This document shows positions 38,201 through 47,400 of a stretch of DNA of 64,000 bases, one piece after another (position 1 is the first letter of the stretch; each line of letters opens with the position of its first letter). The stretch is from Rhodocyclaceae bacterium. GTDB taxonomy: Bacteria > Pseudomonadota > Gammaproteobacteria > Burkholderiales > Rhodocyclaceae. The stretch covers positions 16,309 through 80,308 of the forward strand of contig JACFMQ010000015.1 of assembly GCA_019455325.1 (NCBI GenBank), read 5' to 3'. The notes under the pieces are model-generated. The model saw nothing but the letters and a program-made list of their open reading frames with translations, ran no database searches and had not been told where the DNA came from. The translations under genes were made by a program, and so were the position numbers.

Positions 38201-38972
38201 CAAGATCCGCTTTCGCGACATCCAGGCCCAGCCGCGCAAGATCATCTCGGCGCCGACCTGGTCGGGGCTGGAAAGCGAGGAAGTCAGCTACAACGCCGGC
38301 TACACCAACGTCCACGAGCTGATCCCGTGGCGCACGCTGACCGGCCGCCAGCAGTTCTACCAGGACCATCGCTGGATGCTGGACTTCGGCGAGGGCTCCT
38401 GCGCGTACAAGCCCGTGATCGACACCAAGACGGTCAAGCCCATGCTCGGCAGGTACGCCAACGGCGAGCACGAACTGGTGCTGAACTGGATCACGCCGCA
38501 TCAGAAGTGGGGCATACACAGCACCTACTCGGACAACCTGCGCATGCTCACGCTCAGCCGCGGCGGCCCCCACGTCTGGGTGTCCGAGGTCGAGGCCAGA
38601 GAGGCCGGGCTGGTGGACAACGACTGGGTCGAGGTATTCAACGTGAACGGCACGCTCACCGCCCGCGTCGTCGTCAGCCAGCGCGTGCCCGTGGGCATGT
38701 GCCTGATGTACCACGCCCAGGAAAAGATCGTGAACGTGCCCGGCGCCGAGACCAGCGGCATGCGCGGCGGCATCCACAACTCGGTGACGCGCACGGTGCT
38801 CAAGCCGACGCACATGATCGGCGGCTACGCCCAGCAGGCCTACGGCTTCAACTACTACGGCACGGTGGGCAGCAACCGCGACGAGTTCGTCGTGGTGCGC
38901 AAGATGAGAAAGGTCGACTGGCTGGAAGGGCCGCTCGTGGAAGAACCGCAACCGGAAGAGAACCGAAAATGA
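35229..38972 (+). CDS. narG: Respiratory nitrate reductase alpha subunit
   Basis: This 1247-residue catalytic subunit reduces nitrate to nitrite at a Mo-bis-MGD site on the cytoplasmic side of the inner membrane. The FS0 ligands His50, Cys54, Cys58 and Cys93 (HGVNCTGSCSW, RGCPRG) are in place, and the Mo-coordinating Asp lies in YDWYCDLPPASPQ. Length fits NarG. The ATG at 35229 follows GGAGGAAAA; its stop overlaps the narH start (ATGA). No narK precedes it and no FNR-type site was found upstream. Confidence 0.97.
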   Translation: MSHFLDRLKFMSRVESTFANGHGATVNEDRRWENAYRARWQHDKVVRSTHGVNCTGSCSWKVYVKNGLITWETQQTDYPRTRPDLPNHEPRGCPRGASYSWYVYSAQRVKYPMIRGRLMEMWREARKTLDPIAAWESISQDPEKARRYKSVRGLGGFVRADWDTAAEIVAAANAYTIKRYGPDRLVGFSPIPAMSMVSYAAGARYLSLLGGACLSFYDWYCDLPPASPQIWGEQTDVPESADWYNATYLMVWGSNVPQTRTPDAHFYTEVRYKGTKTVAVSSDFGEMVKFGDIWLAPRQGTDAALAMAMGHVILKEFHLSGSSGYFRDYVKRYTDMPMLVLLEPHDGFHAPGHFLRASHLDGALGERNNPEWKTLLIDERSGELVAPNGSIGFRWGEAKVDGGAKVGRWNLEARDGGSGRDIDPVLTLAGQGGEAVDVGFPYFGGEHGEVLVRKVPARRLQLADGSEALVATVYDLQMANYGLDRGLGGGNVAASYDDDVPYTPAWQEKHTTVPRHLVVQVAREFARNAHDTQGRSMVILGAALNHWYHMDMTYRGIINMLMMCGCVGKSGGGWAHYVGQEKLRPQFGWAPLAFAADWSRPPRQMNGTSFFYAHTSQWRHEKLHVDEILGPTADRARYGGLSMIDLNAKAERMGWLPSAPQLRTNPLDVVAQAEAAGKEPAAYVAEQLKSGALEMSCEDPDDPANFPRNMFVWRSNILGSSGKGHEYFLKYLLGTQNAVFSDEADAIRPAEVRYREQAAEGKLDLLTVLDFRMSTTCLYGDIVLPTATWYEKDDLNTSDMHPFIHPLSEAVQPLWESRTDWEIYKLLARKFSEIGGPYLGTRRDIVLTPLLHDTPGELGQAFEPHDWKHGECDLVPGKTAPAMTVVERNYNDIYRKFTSVGPLLDKLGNGGKGINWNTEHEVHELGGVNSVVAEPGVSQGRPRLETAIDAAEMILTFAPETNGHVSVKAWEALGKITGRDHTHLALGREHDKIRFRDIQAQPRKIISAPTWSGLESEEVSYNAGYTNVHELIPWRTLTGRQQFYQDHRWMLDFGEGSCAYKPVIDTKTVKPMLGRYANGEHELVLNWITPHQKWGIHSTYSDNLRMLTLSRGGPHVWVSEVEAREAGLVDNDWVEVFNVNGTLTARVVVSQRVPVGMCLMYHAQEKIVNVPGAETSGMRGGIHNSVTRTVLKPTHMIGGYAQQAYGFNYYGTVGSNRDEFVVVRKMRKVDWLEGPLVEEPQPEENRK

Positions 38973-40531
38973 GGATTCGCGCGCAGATCGGCATGGTGCT
39001 GAACCTGGACAAGTGCATCGGCTGCCACACTTGCTCGGTAAGCTGCAAGAACGTCTGGACCAGCCGCGACGGCGTCGAGTACGCCTGGTTCAACAACGTC
39101 GAGACCAAGCCCGGCATCGGCTATCCCAAGGAATGGGAAAACCAGCGCAAGTGGCAGGGCGGCTGGGTGCGCACCGCCGCGGGCAGGCTCGAACCGCGCC
39201 AGGGCAGCAGGCTGCGCATCCTGGCCAATCTCTTCGCCAACCCGAACCTGCCGCGGATCGACGACTACTACGAGCCGTTCACCTACGACTACGAGCACCT
39301 GCGCCAGGCGCCGCTGTCGCAGACCCCGCCGACGGCGCGTCCGGTGTCGGTGCTGACCGGCAAGAAGATGGACAAGATCGAGTGGGGTCCGAACTGGGAG
39401 GACGACCTCGGCGGGGAGTTCAGCGCGCGCAGCCGCGACGCGCTGTTCGAGGGCGTGCAGAAGGAGATGTACGCCACCTTCGAGAACACCTTCATGATGT
39501 ACCTGCCGCGCCTGTGCGAGCACTGCCTGAACCCGGCCTGCGTGGCGAGCTGCCCGTCGGGGTCGATCTACAAGCGCGAGGACGACGGCATCGTCCTGGT
39601 GGATCAGGACAAGTGCCGCGGCTGGCGCATGTGCATCTCGGGCTGCCCGTACAAGAAGATCTATTACAACTGGCAGAGCGGCAAGGCGGAGAAGTGCATC
39701 TTCTGCTATCCGCGGATCGAGGCGGGCCAGCCCACGGTGTGCTCGGAAACCTGCGTCGGCCGCATCCGCTACCTGGGCGTCATGCTCTACGACGCCGACC
39801 GCATCGAATCGGCCGCGGCCGTGGCCGACGAGCAGGATCTCTACCGGTCGCAGCTCGACCTGTTCCTGGACCCTGCCGACCCGGCGGTGATCGCGGCCGC
39901 GCGCGAACAGGGCATCCCGGAATCCTGGCTGGCCGCCGCGCGCCGGTCGCCGGTTTACAAGATGGCCTGCCAGTGGCGCGTGGCGTTTCCCCTGCATCCG
40001 GAATACCGCACGCTGCCCATGGTGTGGTACATCCCGCCGCTTTCGCCGATCCAGTCCGCCGCCGAGAGCGGCCGCATGCCGCAGCGCGCGCTGGGCAAGG
40101 ACGGGGTGATCCCGGACGTTGCCAGCCTGCGCATCCCGGTGCGCTACCTGGCCAACCTGCTGACGGCGGGCGAGGAAGCGCCGGTGCTGCGCGCCTTGGA
40201 GCGCATGCTGGCGATGCGCGCCTACAAGCGCCGCGAGACCGTCCACGGCGAACGCGACCAGGCGCTGCTGGACGCGGTGGGCCTGGACGACGCGACGGTG
40301 CAGGACATGTATCGCATCATGGCCATCGCCAATTACGAAGACCGCTTCGTCGTGCCCACCAGCCACAAGGAAATCGTCGAGGACAGCTTCAACGAGCGCG
40401 GCAGTTGCGGCTTCACCTTCGGCAACGGCTGCTCGGGCGGGCTGTCCGAAGGCTCGCTCTTCGGCGGCAAGCCGCAGGGCAGCGAGATCTTCGTCGACAT
40501 GCCCAAATCGCGCCGCAAGGCGGCCGTCTGA
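38969..40531 (+). CDS. narH: Respiratory nitrate reductase beta subunit
   Basis: This 520-residue iron-sulfur subunit passes electrons from NarI to NarG. Four clusters are visible: CIGCHTCSVSC (Cys16, 19, 22, 26), CEHCLNPACVASC, CRGWRMCISGC with Trp marking the [3Fe-4S] cluster, and CIFCYPRIEAGQPTVCSETC. It overlaps narG by ATGA and lies 15 bases before narJ. Confidence 0.97.
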   Translation: MRIRAQIGMVLNLDKCIGCHTCSVSCKNVWTSRDGVEYAWFNNVETKPGIGYPKEWENQRKWQGGWVRTAAGRLEPRQGSRLRILANLFANPNLPRIDDYYEPFTYDYEHLRQAPLSQTPPTARPVSVLTGKKMDKIEWGPNWEDDLGGEFSARSRDALFEGVQKEMYATFENTFMMYLPRLCEHCLNPACVASCPSGSIYKREDDGIVLVDQDKCRGWRMCISGCPYKKIYYNWQSGKAEKCIFCYPRIEAGQPTVCSETCVGRIRYLGVMLYDADRIESAAAVADEQDLYRSQLDLFLDPADPAVIAAAREQGIPESWLAAARRSPVYKMACQWRVAFPLHPEYRTLPMVWYIPPLSPIQSAAESGRMPQRALGKDGVIPDVASLRIPVRYLANLLTAGEEAPVLRALERMLAMRAYKRRETVHGERDQALLDAVGLDDATVQDMYRIMAIANYEDRFVVPTSHKEIVEDSFNERGSCGFTFGNGCSGGLSEGSLFGGKPQGSEIFVDMPKSRRKAAV

Positions 40532-40546
40532 ACGCGGGAGCGGATC

Positions 40547-41212
40547 ATGAGCCTGTATCGCATACTCTCGGCCCTGCTCAGCTACCCGGAAGCGGAGCTG
40601 CTGGACGCGCTGCCGGAAATCGACCGGGCGCTGGACGCTCATCCGGCGGCGCAGGGCACACTCGCCCCGCTGACGGCGTTCCTCGCCGGCGAAACGCTGA
40701 TCGCCGCGCAGGAGAACTACGTGGCGACCTTCGACCGCAACCCCGCGCATTCGCTGCACCTGTTCGAGCACGTGCACGGCGAGAGCCGCGATCGCGGGCA
40801 GGCCATGGTCGATCTCCTGGCCACCTACCGGGAGCACGGCTTCGCGCCGGCTGTGCCGGAGCTGCCGGACCACGTGCCGCTGTTCCTGGAATTCCTCGGC
40901 GTGGTGGACGAAGGCGAGGCGCAGCGCCTGCTCGACGACGCCATCCACGTGCTGGCCGCGATCGGCGCGCGGCTGGCGCGCAAGGGCAGCCCCTATGCCG
41001 CCGCCTTCGCCGTGCTGCGCGATCTCGCCACCGTCACCCCGCGCGAGCGGACCGAGGCGCCGGTACGCGACATGGACGAGGCGATGGCAACCTTCGGCGC
41101 CGGCCCGGACGGGATGGAACCCCTGCTGCGGCCGCGCGCGGACGGCGTGCACGCGCTGCGCTTCCATGCCCCCGCGCACCGACCGCCAGACTTCGAGGAG
41201 CGCACATCATGA
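40547..41212 (+). CDS. narJ: Nitrate reductase assembly chaperone
   Basis: This 221-residue protein belongs to the NarJ/TorD family that assists cofactor insertion and membrane attachment of NarGH. Diagnostic segments are LYRILSALLSYPEAELLDALPEI, ENYVATFDRNPAHSLHLFEHVHGESRDRGQAMVDLL and PDHVPLFLEFLG. Its stop overlaps the narI start (ATGA). Confidence 0.95.
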   Translation: MSLYRILSALLSYPEAELLDALPEIDRALDAHPAAQGTLAPLTAFLAGETLIAAQENYVATFDRNPAHSLHLFEHVHGESRDRGQAMVDLLATYREHGFAPAVPELPDHVPLFLEFLGVVDEGEAQRLLDDAIHVLAAIGARLARKGSPYAAAFAVLRDLATVTPRERTEAPVRDMDEAMATFGAGPDGMEPLLRPRADGVHALRFHAPAHRPPDFEERTS

Positions 41213-41892
41213 ACACCCTGGATCAATTCCTCTTCGGCATCTACCCCTACATCGCGCTGACCATCTTCCTGCTGGGCAGCCTGGTGCGCTTCGAGCGCGA
41301 GCAGTACACCTGGAAGAGCGACAGCTCGCAGCTCCTGTACCAGGGGTGGCTGCGGCTGGGCAACAACCTCTTTCACGTGGGCATCCTCGGGCTCTTCTTC
41401 GGCCACCTGGCGGGCCTGCTCACGCCCGTGATCGTCTGGGACACCCTGGGGGTGTCGCACGGCCTGAAGCAGACGGTGGCGATGGCGGCGGGCGGCGTGA
41501 TGGGCAGCCTGTGCCTGGCCGGCCTGCTGATCCTGATCCACCGTCGCCTGACCGATCCGCGCATCGCCGCGACGACCCGGCCGGGCGACAGGATCGTACT
41601 CGTCTGGATCCTGGCGACGCTGCTGCTCGGGCTGTCCACCATCTGGCTGTCGGCGGGCCACCGCGACGGCGTCGTGATGGTGCAGCTCATGACCTGGGCC
41701 CAGCACATCGTCACTTTCCGCGGCGACGCCGCCAGCCACATCGCCGACGCGCCCGCGCTCTTCAAGGCGCATCTGTTCATGGGGATGACGCTGTTCGTCA
41801 TCTTCCCCTTCACCCGGCTGGTGCACGTGTGGAGCGGCTTCGCCTCGGTGGCCTACCTGGGCCGCGCCTGGCAGCTCGTGCGGCCGCGCTGA
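41209..41892 (+). CDS. narI: Respiratory nitrate reductase gamma subunit
   Basis: This 227-residue, five-helix membrane cytochrome oxidises quinol and anchors NarGH. The heme b ligands His56, His66, His188 and His206 fall at the positions known for E. coli NarI (NNLFHVGILGLFFGHLAG, FKAHLFMGMTLFVIFPFTRLVHVWSG). The gene is coupled to narJ. Confidence 0.96.
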   Translation: MNTLDQFLFGIYPYIALTIFLLGSLVRFEREQYTWKSDSSQLLYQGWLRLGNNLFHVGILGLFFGHLAGLLTPVIVWDTLGVSHGLKQTVAMAAGGVMGSLCLAGLLILIHRRLTDPRIAATTRPGDRIVLVWILATLLLGLSTIWLSAGHRDGVVMVQLMTWAQHIVTFRGDAASHIADAPALFKAHLFMGMTLFVIFPFTRLVHVWSGFASVAYLGRAWQLVRPR

Positions 41893-41915
41893 CCGGCCAG
41901 GCGGCGGAACCCATC

Positions 41916-42641
41916 ATGCCCATCACCGTCAACGGCGTGGAACTGAGCGACGCGGAAATCGAGCGCGAACTGCCCCGGCACCAGGGCGCCGGCGACCCGC
42001 TGCGGCTGGCCGTGATCGCGCGCATCCTGCGCCGCGTGCTGCTGGACGAGGCGGCGCGCCTGGGGCTGGACACCGCCGACGAGGAAGAGGCCGTGGGCGG
42101 GCTGCTGGCGCGCCAGGCGGCCAGCCCGGCGCCGGACGAGGCCGCCTGCCGCCGCTTCTACCTGTCGCACCCGGAACGCTTCATGGCCGGCGAATGCCTG
42201 GAAGCCGAACACATCCTGTTCCAGGTGACGCCGGACGTGGACCTGGAGGCGCTGCGGGCGCGGGCCTCGCAAGTCCTGTCCGGGCTGCTGGACGATCCGT
42301 CCCGCTTCGCCGAGCGCGCCCGGGAACTGTCCAACTGCCCGTCCGCGGCGATCGGCGGCAGCCTCGGGCAGCTCACGCGCGGCGACACCGTGCCGGAATT
42401 CGAGCGCGCCGTGTTCGCGCTGCCGGCCGGCGCCATGCTGCCCAGGCTGCTGCAGACGCGCTACGGACTGCACATCGTGCGCGTCACGCGCAGGGTGGAA
42501 GGCCGCCTGCTGCCGTACGAACGGGTGGCTGGCGACATCGCCGACGTCCTGACGGCGATGAGCCGCGACACGGCGTGGCGCCAGTACGTCAAGGTGCTGG
42601 TCGGACGCGCCCGCATCGAGGGCATGGACCTGGAGGAATGA
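41916..42641 (+). CDS. Peptidyl-prolyl isomerase (PpiC) of the nar operon
   Basis: This 241-residue protein has a parvulin domain: CLEAEHILFQVTPDV, SNCPSAAIGGSLGQLTRGDTVPEFERAVFALPAG and TRYGLHIVRVTRR. The N-terminal part is helical and no signal peptide is visible (MPITVNGVELSDAEIERELP), suggesting a cytoplasmic foldase. It starts 23 bases after narI on the same strand. PpiC-type genes are known at the end of some proteobacterial nar operons and are thought to help nitrate reductase assembly. An IS remnant follows. Confidence 0.9.
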   Translation: MPITVNGVELSDAEIERELPRHQGAGDPLRLAVIARILRRVLLDEAARLGLDTADEEEAVGGLLARQAASPAPDEAACRRFYLSHPERFMAGECLEAEHILFQVTPDVDLEALRARASQVLSGLLDDPSRFAERARELSNCPSAAIGGSLGQLTRGDTVPEFERAVFALPAGAMLPRLLQTRYGLHIVRVTRRVEGRLLPYERVAGDIADVLTAMSRDTAWRQYVKVLVGRARIEGMDLEE

Positions 42642-42698
42642 CGCCTGCCAGCCTGTCGGCGCAGGCGGTTCGGCAAACAGACGCATGGCCGTCGGACT

Positions 42699-42806
42699 TA
42701 CGAGCGCCTCCCCGAAACCTTGGCCGGATTGCACTACCTCGCCTTTGCCTGCCTCATGTTGCCCCACTCGGCCGATGCCATGAACATCGTTCAGAACATG
42801 CTCTAA
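42699..42806 (+). pseudogene. IS5-type transposase C-terminal remnant
   Basis: Only the last 35 codons of an IS5/IS4-family transposase are left: YERLPETLAGLHYLAFACLM, then LPHSADAMNIVQNML and a TAA. The preceding sequence is out of frame and unlike the family. Its end overlaps the last codon of the convergent FhaC-like gene by a few bases. It marks a past insertion and rearrangement between the nar operon and the adhesin locus. Confidence 0.75.
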
Positions 42807-44470
42807 AACTGGCGCGCCATCTGTATCCATCCGCGCGGACTGCGCTCGGGGCCGCTCTCGGCCGCTTCACTGCCGATCTTCCATGCGGCGCTGAGCTGTA
42901 CGCTCCAGCGGCCGTCGGCCCAGCTCACTCCGAGGCCGGTCCCGGAAAGCTGCCGGTGCCTGCGCCCCGCCGCCCAGGAATCCTTGTTCGAACGCACTTC
43001 GCCATGGTCGGCGAAGGCGGCCAGTTGCCAGCCGGGAGCGAAGGCGTAACGCACCTCCAGCCGGGCCAGCCAACCCTGGTCGCCCGCCGCTTCGCCCTGG
43101 GGATAGGCGCGTACCCCATGTGCGCCGCCCAGCGTCATTTTTTCCGAACCATCCAGGTTGCCGTCCGCCCATTGGCCCTCCAACTGGCCGTACAGGCTGA
43201 ACGGGCCGGCCAGTCGCTGCCAGCGCGCCAGGCTGGCGTCGAGCTTGTGGAAACGGCCCTGGGTGCGGGCCGTGGCCGCATCGACGGCGCGCCTGTCCGC
43301 ATCGTCCAGATCCAGTTCGCCGCGGCTCCAGGCCAGGGAAAAGCTGCTCAGGCCGCCGCCCAGCAGGGCATCGCTGCCATTGCCGGACAGCGTCGCGCTC
43401 CATGCCCGCGAACGTTTCGGGTTGCGGCTGCCGAACAGGTCGATGTCGTCCCGCAGGCGCTTGCCGTCGAACTGCACGGTGGCGAAGAGCGAAAAATCGC
43501 GGGAGCGCACCAGCGGCTGCATCGCCCAGACGCTGACGATACGCGCCCGGCCCGAAGCATCCAGATCGGCGAAATCCTTGCCCAGTTCATAGTGCATCTG
43601 CGCATAGGCCGCGCCCACCTGGGTCGCCCACGGGCCGACGCGGCCCTGCCAGCCGATGCGGCCGTAAATCTGCCGCTCGTCCGTGCCCAGCGCCCGCACG
43701 CTCAACTGGTCGCCCAGGCCGAGCGGGTTGTTCAGCTCTGCCCGGACGCCCAGCCGGTATTCGCCGGTGTAGCGGTTGCCGAAGTTATCCGCCTCGATAC
43801 CGCCGCTGGCGCGCCGGCCGGGCGACACCTCGACCGACAGATCGGTGGCGCCGACGCTGGCTCCGGGTTGCAGCGCCGCCTCAACCTCCACCCCGTTCAG
43901 GTCGCGGGTCAGCAACAGGCTGCGCTCCAGCGCCCCGGCCGCCACCAGGTCGCCCGGCCTGAGCGCGGCCAGCGGCGCGAGTGCCGATTCGCGCAGGCCC
44001 GCCCGGTTGCCGATCCTCACCTCTCCGTAGCGCCCTTCCAGCACCTCGACGCGCACCACGCCTTCGACGACTTCCTGCGGCGGCAGCCAGACGCGAGCCA
44101 GCGGATAGCCGTGTTCGCGGTACAGCCGCGCGATGCGCCGCATGCCTTCCTGCAACTCGGCCAGCGACGATTCGCGCCCGACCAGATCGGCGGTCAGCGC
44201 AGCCAGTTCATCGCCGCCGAACACCGTGTTGCCGCCGAAGCGGAACGCGCGCACGGCAATGCGCCGGCCGTCGGCGGCAGGCGGCGCCTCGCCCGCATCC
44301 GGCAGGTCGATGCCCAGCGGCTGGCGCGGCGGCGGGGCCGGCGGCGCACGTTCGATGTCGCGCAGCGAGCGGCCGGCATCGGGAATCGCCTGGGCATGAA
44401 CGCCGGAAGCGGCGAACAGGGAAAGCACGGTGGCGGCCAGCGCCCGGCGAGGGAAATGTCTGCAGTTCAT
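42803..44470 (-). CDS. Two-partner secretion transporter (FhaC/ShlB-like, TpsB)
   Basis: This 555-residue outer-membrane protein has a signal peptide (ALAATVLSLFAASGVHAQ), a Pro-rich linker, a POTRA domain (FRFGGNTVFGGDELAALTADLVGRESSLAELQ), a second POTRA-like part (VVRVEVLEGRYGEVRIGNRAGLRES) and a 16-strand barrel with GGAHGVRAYPQGEAAGDQGWLARLEVRY (the conserved VRGY-like motif) and a terminal Phe. It secretes the adjacent TpsA adhesin, whose stop is 2 bases upstream of its ATG. The end of the gene lies in the IS remnant, but the terminal MARQF looks intact. Confidence 0.92.
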   Translation of the reverse strand: MNCRHFPRRALAATVLSLFAASGVHAQAIPDAGRSLRDIERAPPAPPPRQPLGIDLPDAGEAPPAADGRRIAVRAFRFGGNTVFGGDELAALTADLVGRESSLAELQEGMRRIARLYREHGYPLARVWLPPQEVVEGVVRVEVLEGRYGEVRIGNRAGLRESALAPLAALRPGDLVAAGALERSLLLTRDLNGVEVEAALQPGASVGATDLSVEVSPGRRASGGIEADNFGNRYTGEYRLGVRAELNNPLGLGDQLSVRALGTDERQIYGRIGWQGRVGPWATQVGAAYAQMHYELGKDFADLDASGRARIVSVWAMQPLVRSRDFSLFATVQFDGKRLRDDIDLFGSRNPKRSRAWSATLSGNGSDALLGGGLSSFSLAWSRGELDLDDADRRAVDAATARTQGRFHKLDASLARWQRLAGPFSLYGQLEGQWADGNLDGSEKMTLGGAHGVRAYPQGEAAGDQGWLARLEVRYAFAPGWQLAAFADHGEVRSNKDSWAAGRRHRQLSGTGLGVSWADGRWSVQLSAAWKIGSEAAESGPERSPRGWIQMARQF

Positions 44471-44472
44471 GC

Positions 44473-47400
44473 CTACAGTCCCTCCGGCAGACGGATGCCG
44501 CTGTCGACAATGGCGTAAGGCAGCCGGCGGTCGGTCAGTTGCATCGTCACCCCGTCCTCCTCCGCGTTGCCCTGCCGTGCGTTCAATGGGCGCGTGCTTG
44601 CCAGTGCGCTGTCATAGGGCGAGGAGAGATCCGAGGGCATTTCCGGCACCGGCGCGGGAGTCGGTTCCGGGCTCGGTTCCGGGCTCGGTTCCGGGCTCGG
44701 TTCCGGGCTCGGTTCCGGATTCGGCTCCGGGTTCGGCTCCGGGTTCGGCTCCGGGTTCGGCTCCGGGTTCGGCTCCGGGTCGGGGGGCGGCGGCGGATTG
44801 GGAGGGGGCGGCGGATCGGGGGGCGGCCCGCCGTTGATCTGCAATACGCCATCGGCGTAAGCAATATCGTAGCCCCGCTGTGTCGAATACAGACCGCCGG
44901 GCGCGATGGCGTAGCTGCCCGCGTTCACCGCCCCCTGGCTGTTGCCGCCATAGGTCGGCGTGCCGAGCAGGCGGGCATCGGGGGCTTCCGAATACGTCAC
45001 GCCATCGCCACCGCTCCACGGCACGCCATCCCAGGTCTTGCTCGCACTGTTGGCCGTCACCGTCAGCGGCGTGAGGAAGCTGCGCAGTAGCGGCGTGGTA
45101 CTGCCCTCGTAGATGCGCCAGACCTTGCCGGTGCCGCCGGCATCGTCGATGTTCGTCCAGCCGGCATCGGTGAAGGTGGCAAGCTGCCGCAATTCCGCCA
45201 GCGTCCTGCCCGTGCCCAGCGCATTGAAGGCCGCGCCCCCGTTGATGGCGTTGCCGTTGGCGTCGGTGGTGGCGTAGAAACCGTTGCTCGTGCCGCCCGT
45301 CTGCCAGCCGACCAAGCCGCCCAGATTGCTCGTGCCACTCACGGCGCCGGTGGCGTAGCTGTTGTCGATGCTGCCGCCGGTTTGCTCACCGACCAGCCCG
45401 CCGACCGCATTGCCGCTGCCAGTCGCGTTGCCGGTGGCATAGCTACCCGCGATGGCGGCGGAAGTCCAACCCGCCAGCCCGCCGACCTGGTCGACGCCCT
45501 GCGCCGTACCGGTCGCATAGCTGCCGGTGATGGCGTGATCCGTCGCCCCGACCAGTCCGCCGACCAGATCGCCGGTGCCCGTCACCGAGCCCGTGGCATG
45601 ACTGTCGGCGATGTCCATGTGCGCCTCGCCGACCAGTCCGCCGATGTGATTCTGGCCGGTCACGTCACCGCTCGCATGGCTACCGGTAATGACGCCCCCC
45701 GCCTGCGCAACGCCGACCAGCCCGCCCACGTAATCGACACCGCCGACATCCCCGCTGGCATGGCTGCCACTGACGCCGCTCCCGGCGGCGATGACACCGA
45801 CCAGCCCGCCCGCCTGCCCCGCATTCGCCTGGACCAAGCCCGTGGCGTAACTGTTGCCGATGCTGGCCGTCGTGGTACTGGTGCCAAGCTGTCCGACCAG
45901 CCCGCCGGCATTGACGTCCGTCGCTGTGACATTGCCCGTCGCATGGCTACCGCTCACCGTGCCGTGGCCGACGACACCCACCAGACCGCCGATACCGCTA
46001 TCGCCGTCGACGCTGCCCGTGGCGTAACTGTTGCCGATGCTGGCCGCCGTGGTGCTGTTGCCAAGCTGGCCGACCAGCCCGCCGGCATTAACGCCCGTCG
46101 CCGTGACATTGCCCGTCGCATGGCTGCCGCTCACCGTGCCGCCGTTGGCGATGCCGAGCAGACCGCCGACGCCGCTGGCGCCAGCGACATTACCGCTGGC
46201 GCTGCTGCCGGCAATGGTAGACGCGCCCGCCGTATTGACGCCGACCAGGCCGCCGACACCGTCGCCCGTGCCGGTTACCAGCCCGCTGGCCGAACTGCTG
46301 CCGACCGTCGAACCATTGCGCGCCCAGCCGATCAGGCCGCCCACCGTCGCTCCGCCGGTCACCGTGCCGCTGGCGCTGCTGCCGGTGACGCTGCCGGTGT
46401 TTTCGCCGATCAGCCCGCCGGCATTGTTACCGCCGGACACCGTCGCCGAGGCGCTACTGTTGGTGACGCTGCCGGCGCTGCTGCCGATCAGGCCGCCCAT
46501 GAAATTGCCGGTGGCGGTCACCGTGCCGCCCACGGCGCCGGCATTGCTCACCGTGGTCGCCGCATCGCCCTCGCCGAGCAAGGTGCCGACGTAGCTGTTG
46601 TTGCCGCTCGCCAGCCCGCCCGTCACCGTGGCGCCGGTCAGTGTCACGTTCGCCAGCGCGGCGCCTGCCGCCTTGCCGAACAGGCCGAGCCAGGCGCTGC
46701 CGCTGCAGACGATGCTCAGGCTGCCGATGCCGTAGTCGCGCCCGTCGAAGCTGCCGGCGAAGGCCGCGGCATTGCCGCCCACCGGCACGAAACCGGCGCC
46801 GCCGTTCCATTGCGCCGTGCCGCTGGCATCGATGTCATTGGCCAGGGCGAAATGCCGGCCGAGCAGCGAGGTCGACGCCATGCCCTGCAGGCCGTAAATA
46901 TCGGTCAGTTGATAAGCGTTGTCCTCGTCGGAACCATCGCCGCCGATAGCGCGCAGGAAAGTGCCGCCCGCCAACTGGAAGTCGCTCACGCTGAAACCGG
47001 CGAGGCTCGCGCTGTTTTGCAGCCAGTTGCCGTTCACCAGCCGGAAGGCATCACCGCTGATCGCCGTGGTGTTCACCCCGGTCGAGTCAGTGGTGACACT
47101 GCCTGCCGTGTCGATGACCAGCGTGCCGCTGGTCCAGGTGATGCTGCCCGGCAGTTGAATGTCGCCCGCCGCGCTACCGGGTGTGGCGATCGTGCGGCTG
47201 GACGCGTAGGCGATGTCGTAGCCCTGCTGGTCGGAATACAGGCCGCTGACCGTGGCGTTGCTGGTGGCGGTGTAACTGTCGGCCTGCGTGCTGCGCAGGG
47301 TCAGCGTATCGCCGTTGATGACGCTGGCCGCGCCCAGGACGTGGGGATCGCCGCCGGGCAGGCCGGTCAGCGTGGCGCTGCCGATGTCGGCCAGCGCCGT

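Noticed and set aside
35591-38968. Long second plus-strand frame over narG
   Set aside because: Arg/Pro-rich shadow of narG; the true narH start is at 38969.
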